DNA from: Polysphondylium violaceum
Taxonomy: Eukaryota > Evosea > Eumycetozoa > Dictyosteliales > Dictyosteliaceae
DNA length: 43,153 bases
Assembly (NCBI GenBank): GCA_000277445.1
Contig: AJWJ01000164.1
Coordinates: forward strand, 1-43,153
Direction: 5' to 3'
A program made the position numbers and the translations under genes. Under the pieces are notes generated by a model. The model had not been told where the DNA came from. It did not search any database and worked only from the letters and a program-made list of their open reading frames with translations. This document shows positions 11,572 to 22,267 of this stretch, in pieces (within the stretch, counting starts at the first letter, position 1; every line of letters begins with the position of its first letter).

Positions 11572-11643
11572 ATGTGTGGTATTGTAGCTTTTGATACTTC
11601 TCCAAATAGAAAGCTGTTATCACAGGCACAAGTAGATATCTAA
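11572..11643 (+). pseudogene. Possible 5' scrap of a class II glutamine amidotransferase-like gene
   Basis: An ATG-initiated 23-codon frame begins MCGIVAFD. Class II glutamine amidotransferases (asparagine synthetase and relatives) begin Met-Cys-Gly-Ile-Val with the catalytic Cys at position 2. It ends in TAA and no continuation is visible downstream in any frame. Either a decayed or truncated copy, a tiny gene, or coincidence. Confidence 0.25.
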
Positions 11644-12311
11644 ATAAATCGATTTATTATATTATTTTATGATTTTATTATTTCTTTTTTTAGTGAGAGT
11701 GTGTGTATATGTTTGGGGTCGATGGTGGGGGGGGGTAATGGAGTTGAAAAAAAAAAAAGTGAGTGGGTTTGTTTTTATTGACAGAGAGGTGAGTATATGA
11801 TGTGTGTGGGTAGGGTGGGTTGATCTAAATTGATATAATTTGTGTGAGGATGCACTCAATAGAAAACTAAAGGGTAGGAGAGGTAACAAATGTAAAGCTA
11901 GAGTGCACTCTTTCTGAGGTACGAGAGTGTGTAACTAATTAATTAATTAAATGAGCAATTAACTCTGTGCTGTGTGTTTTAGATAATAAATAATAATAAA
12001 TAAATAAATAATAGTACAACCAACACAAAGATAAAAGTAATAGTACTAATACAAGTGATGAGATAAATATAAATTTTTATGCTAAAATAAAAAAAAAAAT
12101 TTAAAAAAAGTTGTGCACCAAACGATTTTTTTGAAAATCCAACCTCTCCACATTTTCAAAATATCCATTTTCTAAAAAAAAGTTTTAAAATTTTGTGATT
12201 GTGCCCCCATAATGCAAACATATCCCTCACACAGACACACATATTCATTTCATTTGAGGAATGTGGTGTTGGTTGTTGTTGGGTGTGTTGATAAAGTTAA
12301 TCATCCCTTAA

Positions 12312-12491
12312 TTTCCGTCCAAGATTACTGTGCACATAGAAAATATTGGATCCCCAACAACAGAAATAACCATATATTATCCTAGACCAATTCTCTTTAC
12401 ACTCGAACAAGTATGGGCATTTTTAGAAACCAAAACATCCCAAAAAGGATTCTTTTGGGTTATGCGATTGAGATCAAGTCTCTCCCCTTGT
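12312..12491 (+). pseudogene. Coding-like remnant, unidentified
   Basis: Sixty sense codons between two stops, without an obvious start, whose translation has balanced, protein-like composition (for example ITVHIENIG, LFTLEQVWAFLETKT). The flanks are A/T low-complexity. It could be an old exon or gene remnant; I could not match it to a family, and another frame is also open for part of the stretch. Confidence 0.2.
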
Positions 12492-12999
12492 TGAATGATT
12501 CTAATCCATAATTTTAGCAAAACTATCAACTTGTCATTTTTATGTGCATGTTTCTTATTTTACTTTTCCTGTCTAAAGATATTATATTTGAGAATGCAGA
12601 TAAAAGTATTAATAGTTGTTATTCATCCTATTTAAATGTTAAACTTTTATTTTATTTATTAATTTTTTTTTCCAATTTTAAACCAATTTATGAGAATTTT
12701 ATGGTTCAATTGGTTTTACATGTTTCGCCATATTACATGAAACAAGAATAACCATTAAGAGTTGAACTTCGTATTATTCCACTCAGTTTGGTGTTTATTT
12801 ATTTATTTTTTCTGTTAAAGATGGCGGGTAAGGGTTTTTTTTAACATGTATATCTATAACTATCTGATTCACCCGCATGTGAAAAACACACTTATCACGG
12901 CAAACCTAATACTAAATATCAAAAAGAAATAATCAACTTTGTATTGGTGAAAGAATACGAATATTAGTACTATTACTTTTCCACACCTCACACTCTATT

Positions 13000-13740
13000 T
13001 ACATATTTTCACAACACCACTCACTACTCAATTAACAACTATATTTATCATTATTTATCATAACCCCTTCATTCTACATTATTAAGCAACAACACATACA
13101 CACACCCACTCCTTCTATTATTGTGTTTTACATTTTTATATAAATCATCATATGAAAATAGCAAATTACTATTATTGTACCTGAAATGATCATTCACAGT
13201 TTTTGTAGCCAAATCATTACATGGGGTACATTTTTCATGATTTACTAATTTTTTTCACCCCAATCAAACATTCTCACATTCATATATCTCCCTTTTATTT
13301 TCACCACCACTCAATATTGAAAAACACACTCACCCAAAATACTACAATTATTTTTCATATTTTCACCCAAATCAACACACTCATACCCTTTTGAATCAAT
13401 TATTGATGAAAGTGGGTGTTTTGCATCAAAATTTTTCATATGATAATTTAGAGTGTTGTGATAGAGTGTGTGAGTGTGTGAAAGAGTATATTCTATAGGG
13501 TTAGTAGATGATTGAGTGTGTGTTTGTGTGGGTAATTGAATGAATGAATGAAATGAATAGTGTGTTGGTGTGAGCTATTCTCAACAACAACAACAAGATT
13601 AACAGTTAATAATAAACTCAAACACACTGTGGTAAAGTATATACATATATGGGTGGGAGAGTAAAGAAATGAAAAAAATGAATAATATAATAATAAAAAC
13701 ACCAATGAATTACAATCAAAAACACACCTCTACTATGAGT
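13000..13740 (+). promoter_or_regulatory. C/A- and G/T-rich upstream region of the coat-type gene
   Basis: Repeated ACACACCCA, CACCACTCAC and GTGTGTGGGT words occur upstream of the gene starting at 14006. In D. discoideum, CA-rich elements and G-boxes of this kind (GBF sites) drive prespore and postaggregative genes. Similar words occur elsewhere between genes in the window, so specificity is uncertain. Confidence 0.3.
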
Positions 13741-14005
13741 GTTGCTATACCAAACCTTTCATAATGGATAATGAATGAAAAAAAAAATGTAAATCAAACA
13801 AATTAATTTTGGAATAATAATATATTTAAATTTAAATATTTTTTTTCATATTTCAACATTATTCTCATATTCAAATAGAAGAGTGTATCACTTATTAAAT
13901 TACATTTTTTTATATTCAAATCACATACCAAATAGTACTAAAAATAATAATATAATATATATATAATTACAAAAAGTGTATTTGAATTAAATTAATAAGA
14001 ATAAA

Positions 14006-15583
14006 ATGAAGTCAAGTCTAAAAATTATATTATTTCTAGGCCTTGTACTATATGCCACTGCAATTATTGCAGATGAAATTACTATTCCGAATCAATTTTA
14101 TCAAGTTTATGGAGCTAAAGCTGATCCATCTTTAGGTGGCGACCAAGGAGGCCATGCTTTTTGGACAAGTGCTGCTAAGGATTATCTTGGTAATTTTAGA
14201 CAATGGGACTTTTTCCCAGGCTCAGGTTTATTAAAGGAACTTAACCCAGGTGGTAATCTCTTATTGACTGGTACCGTTTATCCAGTTGGCAGTCCAGACA
14301 ACTGTGGTGTTTGGAATGTTCATATTGAATTTGCCCCAACCAACAATCATCCAAATGATGTTAAAAAAGAATTGGGTAGCAGTGCCTATGTTCCAAATGG
14401 TCCAATTGATCCAAACTCTTGGAAATTTTACACTCTTGTTGTAGGCTCATCTAAATGGACTGGCGCTGGATGTAACCAAGGTAAAACTGTTGAGTTCACT
14501 GGTCTTGAATTCAATATGCCAGGTCAACTCGGTATTGGTGCCAATGGTAAGAATGGTAACTTGGGTTTCTCAGTTTGGCTTAAATATGATACTGATGATA
14601 CTGTAATGGATATCAATATTGATTTACAACCAACTTGTAATGATGTTCAATGTGAATCTGGTTCCCACTGTGATGTTAGAGGTTATCAAGTAGTTTGTGT
14701 TAAGGATGCCACCAGCCCACCAACTCAACCACCAACTCAACCACCTACTAATCCACCAACTCAACCACCTACTTATCCCCCAACTCAACCACCTACCTAT
14801 CCCCCAACTAATCCACCAACCCATCCACCAACTCAACCACCTACCTATCCACCAACTCAACCACCCACCAATCCACCAACTCAACCACCAACTATTGCTC
14901 CAACCAAACACCCACATCATCATGATTGTGCTGGTGTAAATTGTCCAAATGGTTTCTATTGTTGGGCCGCTGAAAATGGTACCCGTTATTGTCTTCCACA
15001 TCCAACTCATCCAACTCATCCACCCACCTATCCACCAACCCAACCACCAACTCTTCAACCAACTCAACCACCTACCTATCCACCAACTCAACCACCAACT
15101 CAACCACCCAAACCATCTTGCGACAAAGTCAAATGTCCACATGGTCACAAATGTGTTGTTGAAAATGATGTTAGAAAATGTGTTCCAATCCACCATAAAC
15201 CACCCCACCATCAAGAAGAAGAACACCACGAACACCATGAACACCATGAACACCATCAACGTCCATCATGTAAAACTACCAGATGTCCACCACACCACCA
15301 TTGCAAGTTTGTCGATGGTAGACCAAAATGCATTAGACAAAGACCACCCCATGTTGGTTGTGACAAAGTCAACTGTCCAAGAGGTTACCACTGCAAACAA
15401 GATCGTCACAGTTTTGTAAAATATTGCGCTCCAGATTGCAGTGCCAGCTGCAGAAACACTCGTTGTCCAAGAGGCTATTATTGTGAACAAAGAAATAGAA
15501 TTGCCTATTGTGTCCCATACTCACTCCAACGTCCAACCATCTCCCCAACCCAACCAATTAGGGAACCAATACAACCACTTTAA
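14006..15583 (+). CDS. Secreted Pro/Thr-rich protein with six follistatin-like Cys modules
   Basis: Single exon, 525 residues, probably an extracellular matrix or spore-coat type protein. Residues 1-22 are a signal peptide (LKIILFLGLVLYATAIIA). Residues 23 to about 205 form a globular domain of a dictyostelid-specific type (ITIPNQFYQVYGAK, FRQWDFFPGSG). Six modules with the pattern C-x4-C-x2-G/H-x2-C...C follow, starting near residues 210, 307, 371, 421, 451 and 477 (for example CDKVKCPHGHKCVV). Between them lie PTQPPT/PTYPPT/PTNPPT repeats, likely O-glycosylated rigid spacers, and a short His/Glu repeat encoded by a 9-bp tandem repeat near 15230-15260. Spore-coat proteins of D. discoideum combine such Cys modules with Pro/Thr repeats; exact orthologue unknown. 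A long A run lies about 50 bp after the stop. Confidence 0.82.
   Translation: MKSSLKIILFLGLVLYATAIIADEITIPNQFYQVYGAKADPSLGGDQGGHAFWTSAAKDYLGNFRQWDFFPGSGLLKELNPGGNLLLTGTVYPVGSPDNCGVWNVHIEFAPTNNHPNDVKKELGSSAYVPNGPIDPNSWKFYTLVVGSSKWTGAGCNQGKTVEFTGLEFNMPGQLGIGANGKNGNLGFSVWLKYDTDDTVMDINIDLQPTCNDVQCESGSHCDVRGYQVVCVKDATSPPTQPPTQPPTNPPTQPPTYPPTQPPTYPPTNPPTHPPTQPPTYPPTQPPTNPPTQPPTIAPTKHPHHHDCAGVNCPNGFYCWAAENGTRYCLPHPTHPTHPPTYPPTQPPTLQPTQPPTYPPTQPPTQPPKPSCDKVKCPHGHKCVVENDVRKCVPIHHKPPHHQEEEHHEHHEHHEHHQRPSCKTTRCPPHHHCKFVDGRPKCIRQRPPHVGCDKVNCPRGYHCKQDRHSFVKYCAPDCSASCRNTRCPRGYYCEQRNRIAYCVPYSLQRPTISPTQPIREPIQPL
14715..15115 (+). repeat. Tandem PTQPPT-type coding repeats
   Basis: Two blocks (about 14715-14900 and 15000-15115) of degenerate 12-bp units coding Pro-Thr-x-Pro with x = Gln, Tyr, Asn or His. 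Unit variants are interspersed, suggesting slippage and unequal exchange. They separate the first three Cys modules of the secreted protein. Confidence 0.8.
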
Positions 15584-15935
15584 TTAAACAATAATTTTAA
15601 TTAATTCCAAGTATTTATAGCTGGAAAACAAAAAAAAAAAAAAAAAAAAAACATATATCTACAAATTAAAATGAAAATTTCCTAATCTAAAAAAATTAAA
15701 ATAATAAAATAATCATATATATTTTTTAGAAAATTAAATTATTTATTAGATATATTTATTTTCATTGTTATCATTCCCTCCATTCTCTATACCCAAAATT
15801 TAAAAAATAACAACAAAATGCATATTTTTTCAAAAAAAAAATAAAAATAATTTGAAAAAATAAAAATAAAAAATTCTCTCGGTTCAATGTAATATTGGGT
15901 GATCATTACAAGTTTCATTAAACGTATATATAAAA
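15584..15935. promoter_or_regulatory. Intergenic region and PABPN1 promoter
   Basis: A homopolymer of about 22 A near 15630, A/T-rich sequence, then TATATATAAAA directly before the PABPN1 start codon. No gene seen. Confidence 0.4.
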
Positions 15936-16842
15936 ATGTCAGAAACAACAGAAGAGGTTGACCAAACCACCACTACTACCACTACAATTGATAATACACA
16001 CACTACTGAATCAAGTAGTCCAAAAGAAGATTCAAATGAAGACAACAATAACGATAACGATAATGAGAATCAAGAGGAATCATTGGAAGAACTAGATCCC
16101 GTATGTATATCTAGATCTATAGATCTAAAATTTTTGATACAAGATATCAAGATCCATTAAACCATTGCAATCAAATCAAATATGCAATGAATAGTATCAC
16201 AACCAACCAATCATATCAACTATATCAATTATATCAATGTATATATTAATATATGAATCAAATTTATAAATCTCATCCCACCTCATGATCATCATCATCA
16301 TCACACAGGAATTGGAAGAGATGAAAAAAAAATTTAGAGAGATGGAAGAGGAGGCCAAGAAATTAACAGAGTTGCAAAATAATTTAGAGAGTAATATAGC
16401 AGCAAACAATCCAAATCTCACAATGGCAGAGCAAGAGGAAGTGGATTCGAGATCAATCTATGTAGGTAATGTAGACTATAAATCAACTCATGATCAAATT
16501 TTAGCATATTTCCAATCATGTGGTACTGTGAATCGTATCACAATTTTAACAGATAAAGCCACCGGTCATCCCAAAGGTTGTTGCTATGTAGAGTTTGTAA
16601 ACAAAGATTCGATTACAAACGCAATGGCACTCAATGACAGTGTATTTAATGAACGTCAAATAAAAATAACACCCAAACGAACAAATCTACCCGCCTATAT
16701 GAGAGGTTTCCCACCTGGAGGTAGAGGTGCTCGTGGTGGTGGTAGAGGCAGGGGTATGGGTGGTGCTCCCAGAGGTTTTAGAGGTGGTCGTGGTGGCGGT
16801 AGGGGTAGAGGTGGTGGTGCCTACTTTCATCCCTATCAGTAA
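15936..16842 (+). CDS. Nuclear poly(A)-binding protein, PABPN1 type
   Basis: PABPN1 (PABP2) stimulates poly(A) polymerase and sets tail length in the nucleus. Two exons, 15936-16100 and 16309-16842, give 232 residues; the 208-bp intron is long for this window. Domain order matches the animal protein: acidic, Thr/Asn-rich N-terminus, coiled coil (residues 56-81, ELEEMKKKFREMEEEAKKL), a single RRM (about 103-178) with RNP2 IYVGNV and RNP1 KGCCYVEF, the conserved KITPKRTN, then an Arg-Gly-rich tail likely to be arginine-methylated. The combination of coiled coil, RRM and RGG tail with close sequence match makes the call firm. Confidence 0.95.
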
Positions 16843-19662
16843 GTAGGCTGGTGGTGGTAGTGCGCGCGTGGGTCCGAGGTAGGTTGTGTAATTGAAAAAA
16901 ACAAAATAAAATGATAAATCTAAAAAAGAAAAACGCCAAATCATCTATAGATATAGAATATATATCTATATGTATATCTCAAACTATTTATTCCTCAATA
17001 TCTGCTTCGTGTTTATTTATTCATTTATTGACTATTAATAGTTTTCCGATTGCCATTGTGTATCTCGTTCAACCTCGACACTTGATATTTGTTGCTAGTG
17101 CAATTCTACACAAATCTTGGTTGTTTATATCTAGATGGGTATACAATGAATTCTATTTCATCTCAGATATCATTTTAAAACACTTACATATTACATATTA
17201 CATTTTAATGAGACTCTAAAAATAGTTTTTTTGAAAAGAGATTTTGATCAAAATCACCCCCACCCTAAAAATAGACAAGAAAGAACAAAAATCTGTACGA
17301 TTGGTGGTGTGTGGATGGAAGAGGAGATGAATTTATGATTATATCTCACTGGTGGGTGTAAAGAAAAGTCATTTGTAGCTAAAATAAAATAAACAGTGGC
17401 ATCGTCCGTGTGTTATCACAAAACAAGGTTCAATTATATCCACACATCCACCCTAAATATAACCCAAAACCTCTAAGGAGATCACAAGATGCCACCACAC
17501 ACACCATATACCCAATCACATTGATATCTAGATTTACTGTTGTAATAGTAATAGCACACCCACACATCCATTGAAATGTTAAGATTGCTGGTGGTGGTGG
17601 GGTTGTGTGTTATTTTAACATTTTCTTCTATTTTAAAATAAATAGGATAGGAAGCCTCTCTGTAAAACAAAAAAATAATAATGGAATCATTTATTGTGTG
17701 TGTGCGTGTGTTTGTATGAGCGACGGTGTGATTGGGTGTGTGATCAAAAAGAAGAGAATTTAGTTTTTGTGACACATTTAGACATTTTTTTTTTAAAAAA
17801 AATAAATTAAATTTTAAAACTAAACACCTTACTTGATATTGGGTGTGATTGAATTCTTTTGTTTTTTGTGAACAAGCAGCAACTATTAGTAGTAGTTCAT
17901 TTTTGAATAATAATAATAATAGTAATATATAGATATTAGTAATAATAGTAATAATAAAGTGATTATATTATTGATATAGCAGGGGGACAATAATAAACTA
18001 ATAATTCAATTACTATAATTTAATTATTTAAATAATTATTATTTGTAATTTTATATCTCCTTTTTTGTTTTTTTAAAAAATTTAAACAAAGACAACACAC
18101 TGTGTGGTGTTTATATTTTTTTATACAAAATATCTAGTGTGTGTTCAACAACAAAAAGTGGTGTGATGTTGATATTTTATATTTAATATTTTAAAATTAT
18201 CATCATCATCACATTTAAACAAATTAACTCATCCCCTCTTATTGTTGCCTATACCGTATACCGAATTTCAAACAACTTTTAATATTTCAATACTTTTTCG
18301 ATTTACACATCATACAATGTTGGTATGTATTACTCTTTTCCAATTGTATATTAAAAATACTATCTATTTGTCTGTGTGATGTTAGGGTGTGTGTCTGTGT
18401 GAGACATGGTGGTGGTGTTAAAGTGTATATTATAATATTTGCAGTATGTTTTTTAAAAAAAAATAGATATTTATTTTTGATTCTTTTCTTTTTTTTTTTT
18501 TTTTCTATTTTCCGCTTTTCTATTTATTTCATATTAGCAGTAATTGTTGTTATTGTTTTTGTTTGTTCAATAATTGAATTGATCATACAGTAGGTAGATA
18601 ATTATCAACAATCACTTGATTCCTGATACAAATATCAATACAAGTTCATTCATTCATAACAATCACAATCAATCAATCAATTAAAGATAGCAGGGTATTT
18701 TATTATTTATTCAATTATAAATAGACGCATGCAGAGGATACAGACAGAAAGATATATATAAACCTATATTATTATGCGAAAAGGTTGCGTTGGGTGATGG
18801 TACAATATAAAAATAATTATCATCATATAGCCTAAACAAAAATATCTATTTTCGCCTCGCCCACATTAGATTTAAAAAAAAAAAGTTTTTTCATAAAACT
18901 TATTTTTGGATACTTTATCAGAATTATCGGCAAATCTCAAAATAATAATAGCTGCATGAAAAACTGTGCACTCGAGAAGAAGATGGTTTTGATTTAAGAA
19001 AAAAAAACGAATTTTTAATATTTTTTTTTATATTTTTTTTATATTTTTTTTTTTTACTTTTTTTTTTGATGGGCGTGTGTTTTTTACGCAAATCACGCCC
19101 CCCTGCCCGCACTAAATTCGAATCACTGATCAATATTGATTGAAAAGTAAAAAAAAAAAAAAAAAAAAAAAGGAAAAAAAGATCTCGTCCCGCTCTTATT
19201 CTAAGATTCCCTTTTTTTTTTTTTTCAACGTTTTTGTATTGTGTTTAGAGTGTGTCTGTGTGTGTTAAGTGTAGTTTAGAGGATTTTGTGTGTTTACGTT
19301 TTTGTGTCTTTTTGTATTTGGCGACCTTTGTACTATTAGTATTTATCACATCTATATCATATATCCTTTTTAGATCCATCCTCATCTTCCTCTTGTTCTT
19401 GTTTTGTCTTTCTGTTTGTCTGCGTTGTTTATTTATTTTAATTACCATTCTCTGTACATTATCATAAAAGCAACCAATTGTTGGCCTCACCCCCACTTTT
19501 TCGAAAAAAAAACACAACCACCCTTTTTTAAGCAAAAAAAAAGACTCTTTATCATATATTTTATAAAGTTCTTTTATTAATTATATTATCTATCTATCTA
19601 TCAATCAATCATATATTATATATTATATATCTATTTTTTAGAATTTAATTAAACAAAAAACA
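16843..19662. other. Long gene-poor region and kinase leader
   Basis: About 2.8 kb without a convincing gene. It starts with the PABPN1 3' region, in which a 102-codon ATG frame (16911-17219) reads as hydrophobic A/T-biased peptide and is probably chance. GT-rich blocks occur at 17690-17760 and 18380-18430. From about 19020 long T and A homopolymers, a 7-bp GC stem at 19071-19100 and T-rich leader sequence precede the kinase start codon. Confidence 0.45.
19071..19100 (+). promoter_or_regulatory. GC-rich inverted repeat in kinase upstream region
   Basis: GGGCGTG and CACGCCC, perfect inverted repeats, are separated by 16 bp of T-rich sequence. Any 7-bp all-matched stem with this GC content is striking in such A/T-rich surroundings. 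It may be a leader hairpin or a paired protein-binding site. Confidence 0.35.
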
Positions 19663-22070
19663 ATGGAAATTCATAGTGTTGGACCATTCATTATTGGAAA
19701 GACCTTGGGTCAAGGAACAACAGGTAAAGTAAAGTTGGGTTTTCACAAAGATACCGGTTTCAAGGTTGGTATCAAGATCATCAATAAAGAGCTTTTATCT
19801 ACCAAACCCTCTATGCGAAGAAAAATCGAAAGAGAAATAGTTTTAATGAAATTAATCGATCATCCAAATGCCATGAAGATGTATGAAGTTTACGAAACAT
19901 CAAAATATTTGTAAGTATTTGCATTCATTTTTTCGGTATCTTTTTTTTATTTTTTTTTTCAAAAATGCGCCTTGAAAAAAAATAAAATTTTTCGTAAAAA
20001 ACAAATAATTAACTTTTCTAATCAAATATCTAAAAATGTAGATTTTTAATTTTAGAATACGTTGAAGGTGGAGAATTGTTTGATTATTTAGTTGAAAAAG
20101 GTGGTTTGGAAAGTGGAGAGGCATTGTTTTTCTTTCAACAAATTATTACAGGTTTAGAGTATTGTCACAGTAGAAATATCTGTCATAGAGATTTAAAACC
20201 AGAGAATTTATTGTTGAGTGGAGATAAAAGAATTAAAATTGCAGATTTTGGTATGGGTTCCATTGTTAGAAAAGATGCATTATTACATACAAGTTGTGGA
20301 TCCCCTCATTATGCCAGTCCAGAAGTAGTTTCTGGTGTAGATTATGACGGTCAAAAAGCCGATGTCTGGAGTTGTGGTGTTATTTTATATGCTTTATTAA
20401 CTGTAAGTTGATTGTTATTTCAATTTTATAAATATTCAAATATTAATATTTATTTCTATAGGGTAAATTACCATTTGATGATGAGAATATTAGAAGATTA
20501 TTAAACAAAGTAAAGAATGGAGCATTTTCAATGCCACCATATATTCATAAAGATGCCCAAGATTTATTGACTAGAATGTTGATTGTTGATCCAAGTAAAA
20601 GAATTTCAATCAAAGAAATTAAACAACATCCATGGTTTACCTCTAATAACAATCAAATTCAAAAAATATCTCCAGTCGAAGATATTATAGTTGATCCATT
20701 ACCTGATGTCAGTGCAATTGATGAAGAAATATTTAGAAGTCTTATGGCTCTTGGTTTAGGTACTCTTGATGAAGTTAAAAGTAGTTTGGTTTCAAATCAG
20801 TAAGTTTATTTAATGAATTGATATTATATACAATATGATTCATATTAACATTATTATTATAATTAGAAAATCAACTATTCTTATTTATTATAGATTATTG
20901 GAAGAAAGAAAGAAATTTGATAATGATGTCAATAAATATGGATATAAACCCAAAGAGACTAGAAGAGCAAGTTTATCTGATATGTCTCTCAAGAAATTAT
21001 TTAATGGTAATTCATCATCAAATTCAAATAACTCAAATAATGCAAATAATACAAACAACAACAATAATAGTAATAATAATAGTAGTAAACCAAATGAATC
21101 AAATACAGCCAATACAGTATCATCTCCACATCAACAAGGTTCTCAAGAACCAAGTAGCAGTAGCAGTGGTAGCAATTCATCATCTTCATCATCTGGATTA
21201 TTAAAACAAGCTTTACAACAACATCATCATCAACAACAACAACAAATTCACCAACAACAAATCCCATCTATTTCTCTTACTGTTTCAACCGATTCAAACA
21301 ACAGCAATAACAATAGTAATTCATCATCTTCATCATCATCACCCATGTCTACTCCATCATCATCACCATCATCCTCTTCTGTTTCATCATCACCACAAAT
21401 TTCTGCCATCAAACAACAAGAAAACAAATATCAAAGAAGAGGTAGTATGACAGCCACCACCAATCCTGCCACCTCACCAACAATGTCTCACAGAGGAAAG
21501 ACTTCATCACCCATCGAGATTACAAACAAGGTGAGAAAACTTAAAATCAGCGATAGCAATGCTTCACCTGCCAATTCCCCAATTATTGGCTCAAGTCCCA
21601 AGAAATCATGGTTCTCTTACTTTTTCTCAAAAAATAGCAACAGCAACAATAACAATAATAACAACAATAACAACAACGTTGTCATTGAAACTAAAATTGA
21701 TGTAAATTTAATATATGTAAACTTAGAAAAAACTTTTAGAAAGTATGGTTTTGATTGGAAATACCAAAACAATACTCATTGTATTGTAAAGACTCATCAA
21801 TTAAATCAAGATGGTACTCCACAATTTGAATGTGAAATCGAAATCAAAGCCATTAGTAGTCCAGTTTCTAGACCTTCTCCACTTCAATTGAGTGCAAATA
21901 GTCAATCAACTACCACCACTACAACAACCACTACTACCACCGCTGCCACATCAACAGGAGTCCCATCATCTTCATCAGATAGTACTATAAGATTAAGCAT
22001 TATTCGTAAATCTGGATCTGCAAACAAATTTAGCAACTTTACAAATTCTTTAGAACAATTACTTGCTTAA
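19663..22070 (+). CDS. AMPK-related Ser/Thr protein kinase, BRSK/SAD-like
   Basis: Four exons, 19663-19910, 20042-20402, 20462-20799 and 20894-22070, give 707 residues. The kinase domain (about residues 7-255) has the Gly loop GQGTTGKV, catalytic Lys38, HRDLKPEN (131-138), DFG (151-153) and the activation segment [14 protein letters not shown], where Thr166 is the site LKB1-type kinases phosphorylate in AMPK relatives. A UBA-like helical segment ([22 protein letters not shown]) follows, as in BRSK/SAD and other AMPK-related kinases. Then come Asn, Ser, Gln and Thr runs, and a C-terminal region ([27 protein letters not shown] ... [11 protein letters not shown], quoted in part) that fits a KA1-like membrane-binding domain. 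BRSK is my best subfamily guess from the UBA-to-KA1 layout; MARK or SNF1-like are alternatives. Confidence 0.9.
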
Positions 22071-22267
22071 TCACTTGGGCTCTTTTTTATCGACTTTGCC
22101 TAGTAATTAATATTAATTAATAATCAATCAATTCTACTACTATCTGTTTAATAAATTAATTTAATAATAAAATATTATATTATATTATATTATCTTTTCT
22201 TGCATATGAATTAAAAACACAAAAGCATAGAGTTTAAATTAAATAATAGATTGTACAATTTATTGTT

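Larger units (their letters stand above)
11262..14005. other. Long gene-poor region with G/T- and C/A-rich blocks
   Basis: About 2.7 kb without a convincing gene, between divergent RhoGAP and coat-type genes. It holds strand-biased blocks: GT-rich with a G run near 11700-11830, CA-rich near 13000-13110 and 13260-13390, GT-rich at 13440-13640. A short open frame starting with the class II amidotransferase signature lies at 11572-11643, and a 60-codon coding-like stretch at 12312-12491. The rest is A/T-rich sequence consistent with promoters and leaders. Confidence 0.5.

Noticed and set aside
12200-12300. CCCATAA word followed by GTTG-rich sequence as a possible small-RNA (DUSE-like) promoter
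   Set aside because: Only one partial match to the motif and no class I RNA core downstream.
12542-12751. 69-codon hydrophobic frame in the long spacer
   Set aside because: Composition is that of T-rich DNA read as Phe/Leu; no signal or motif beyond chance.
14624-15259. 211-codon antisense frame opposite the Pro/Thr repeats
   Set aside because: Low-complexity Trp/Leu/Ser pattern is the mirror of the sense repeats.
16911-17219. 102-codon ATG frame just after PABPN1
   Set aside because: Translation is Ile/Leu/Tyr-heavy as expected from A/T-rich DNA, there is no family match by eye, and it lies in the likely 3' untranslated region. Transcript data could revive it.
19090-19140. tRNA-like ATTCGAATC word
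   Set aside because: No acceptor or anticodon stems can be built around it; I found no tRNA in the window.
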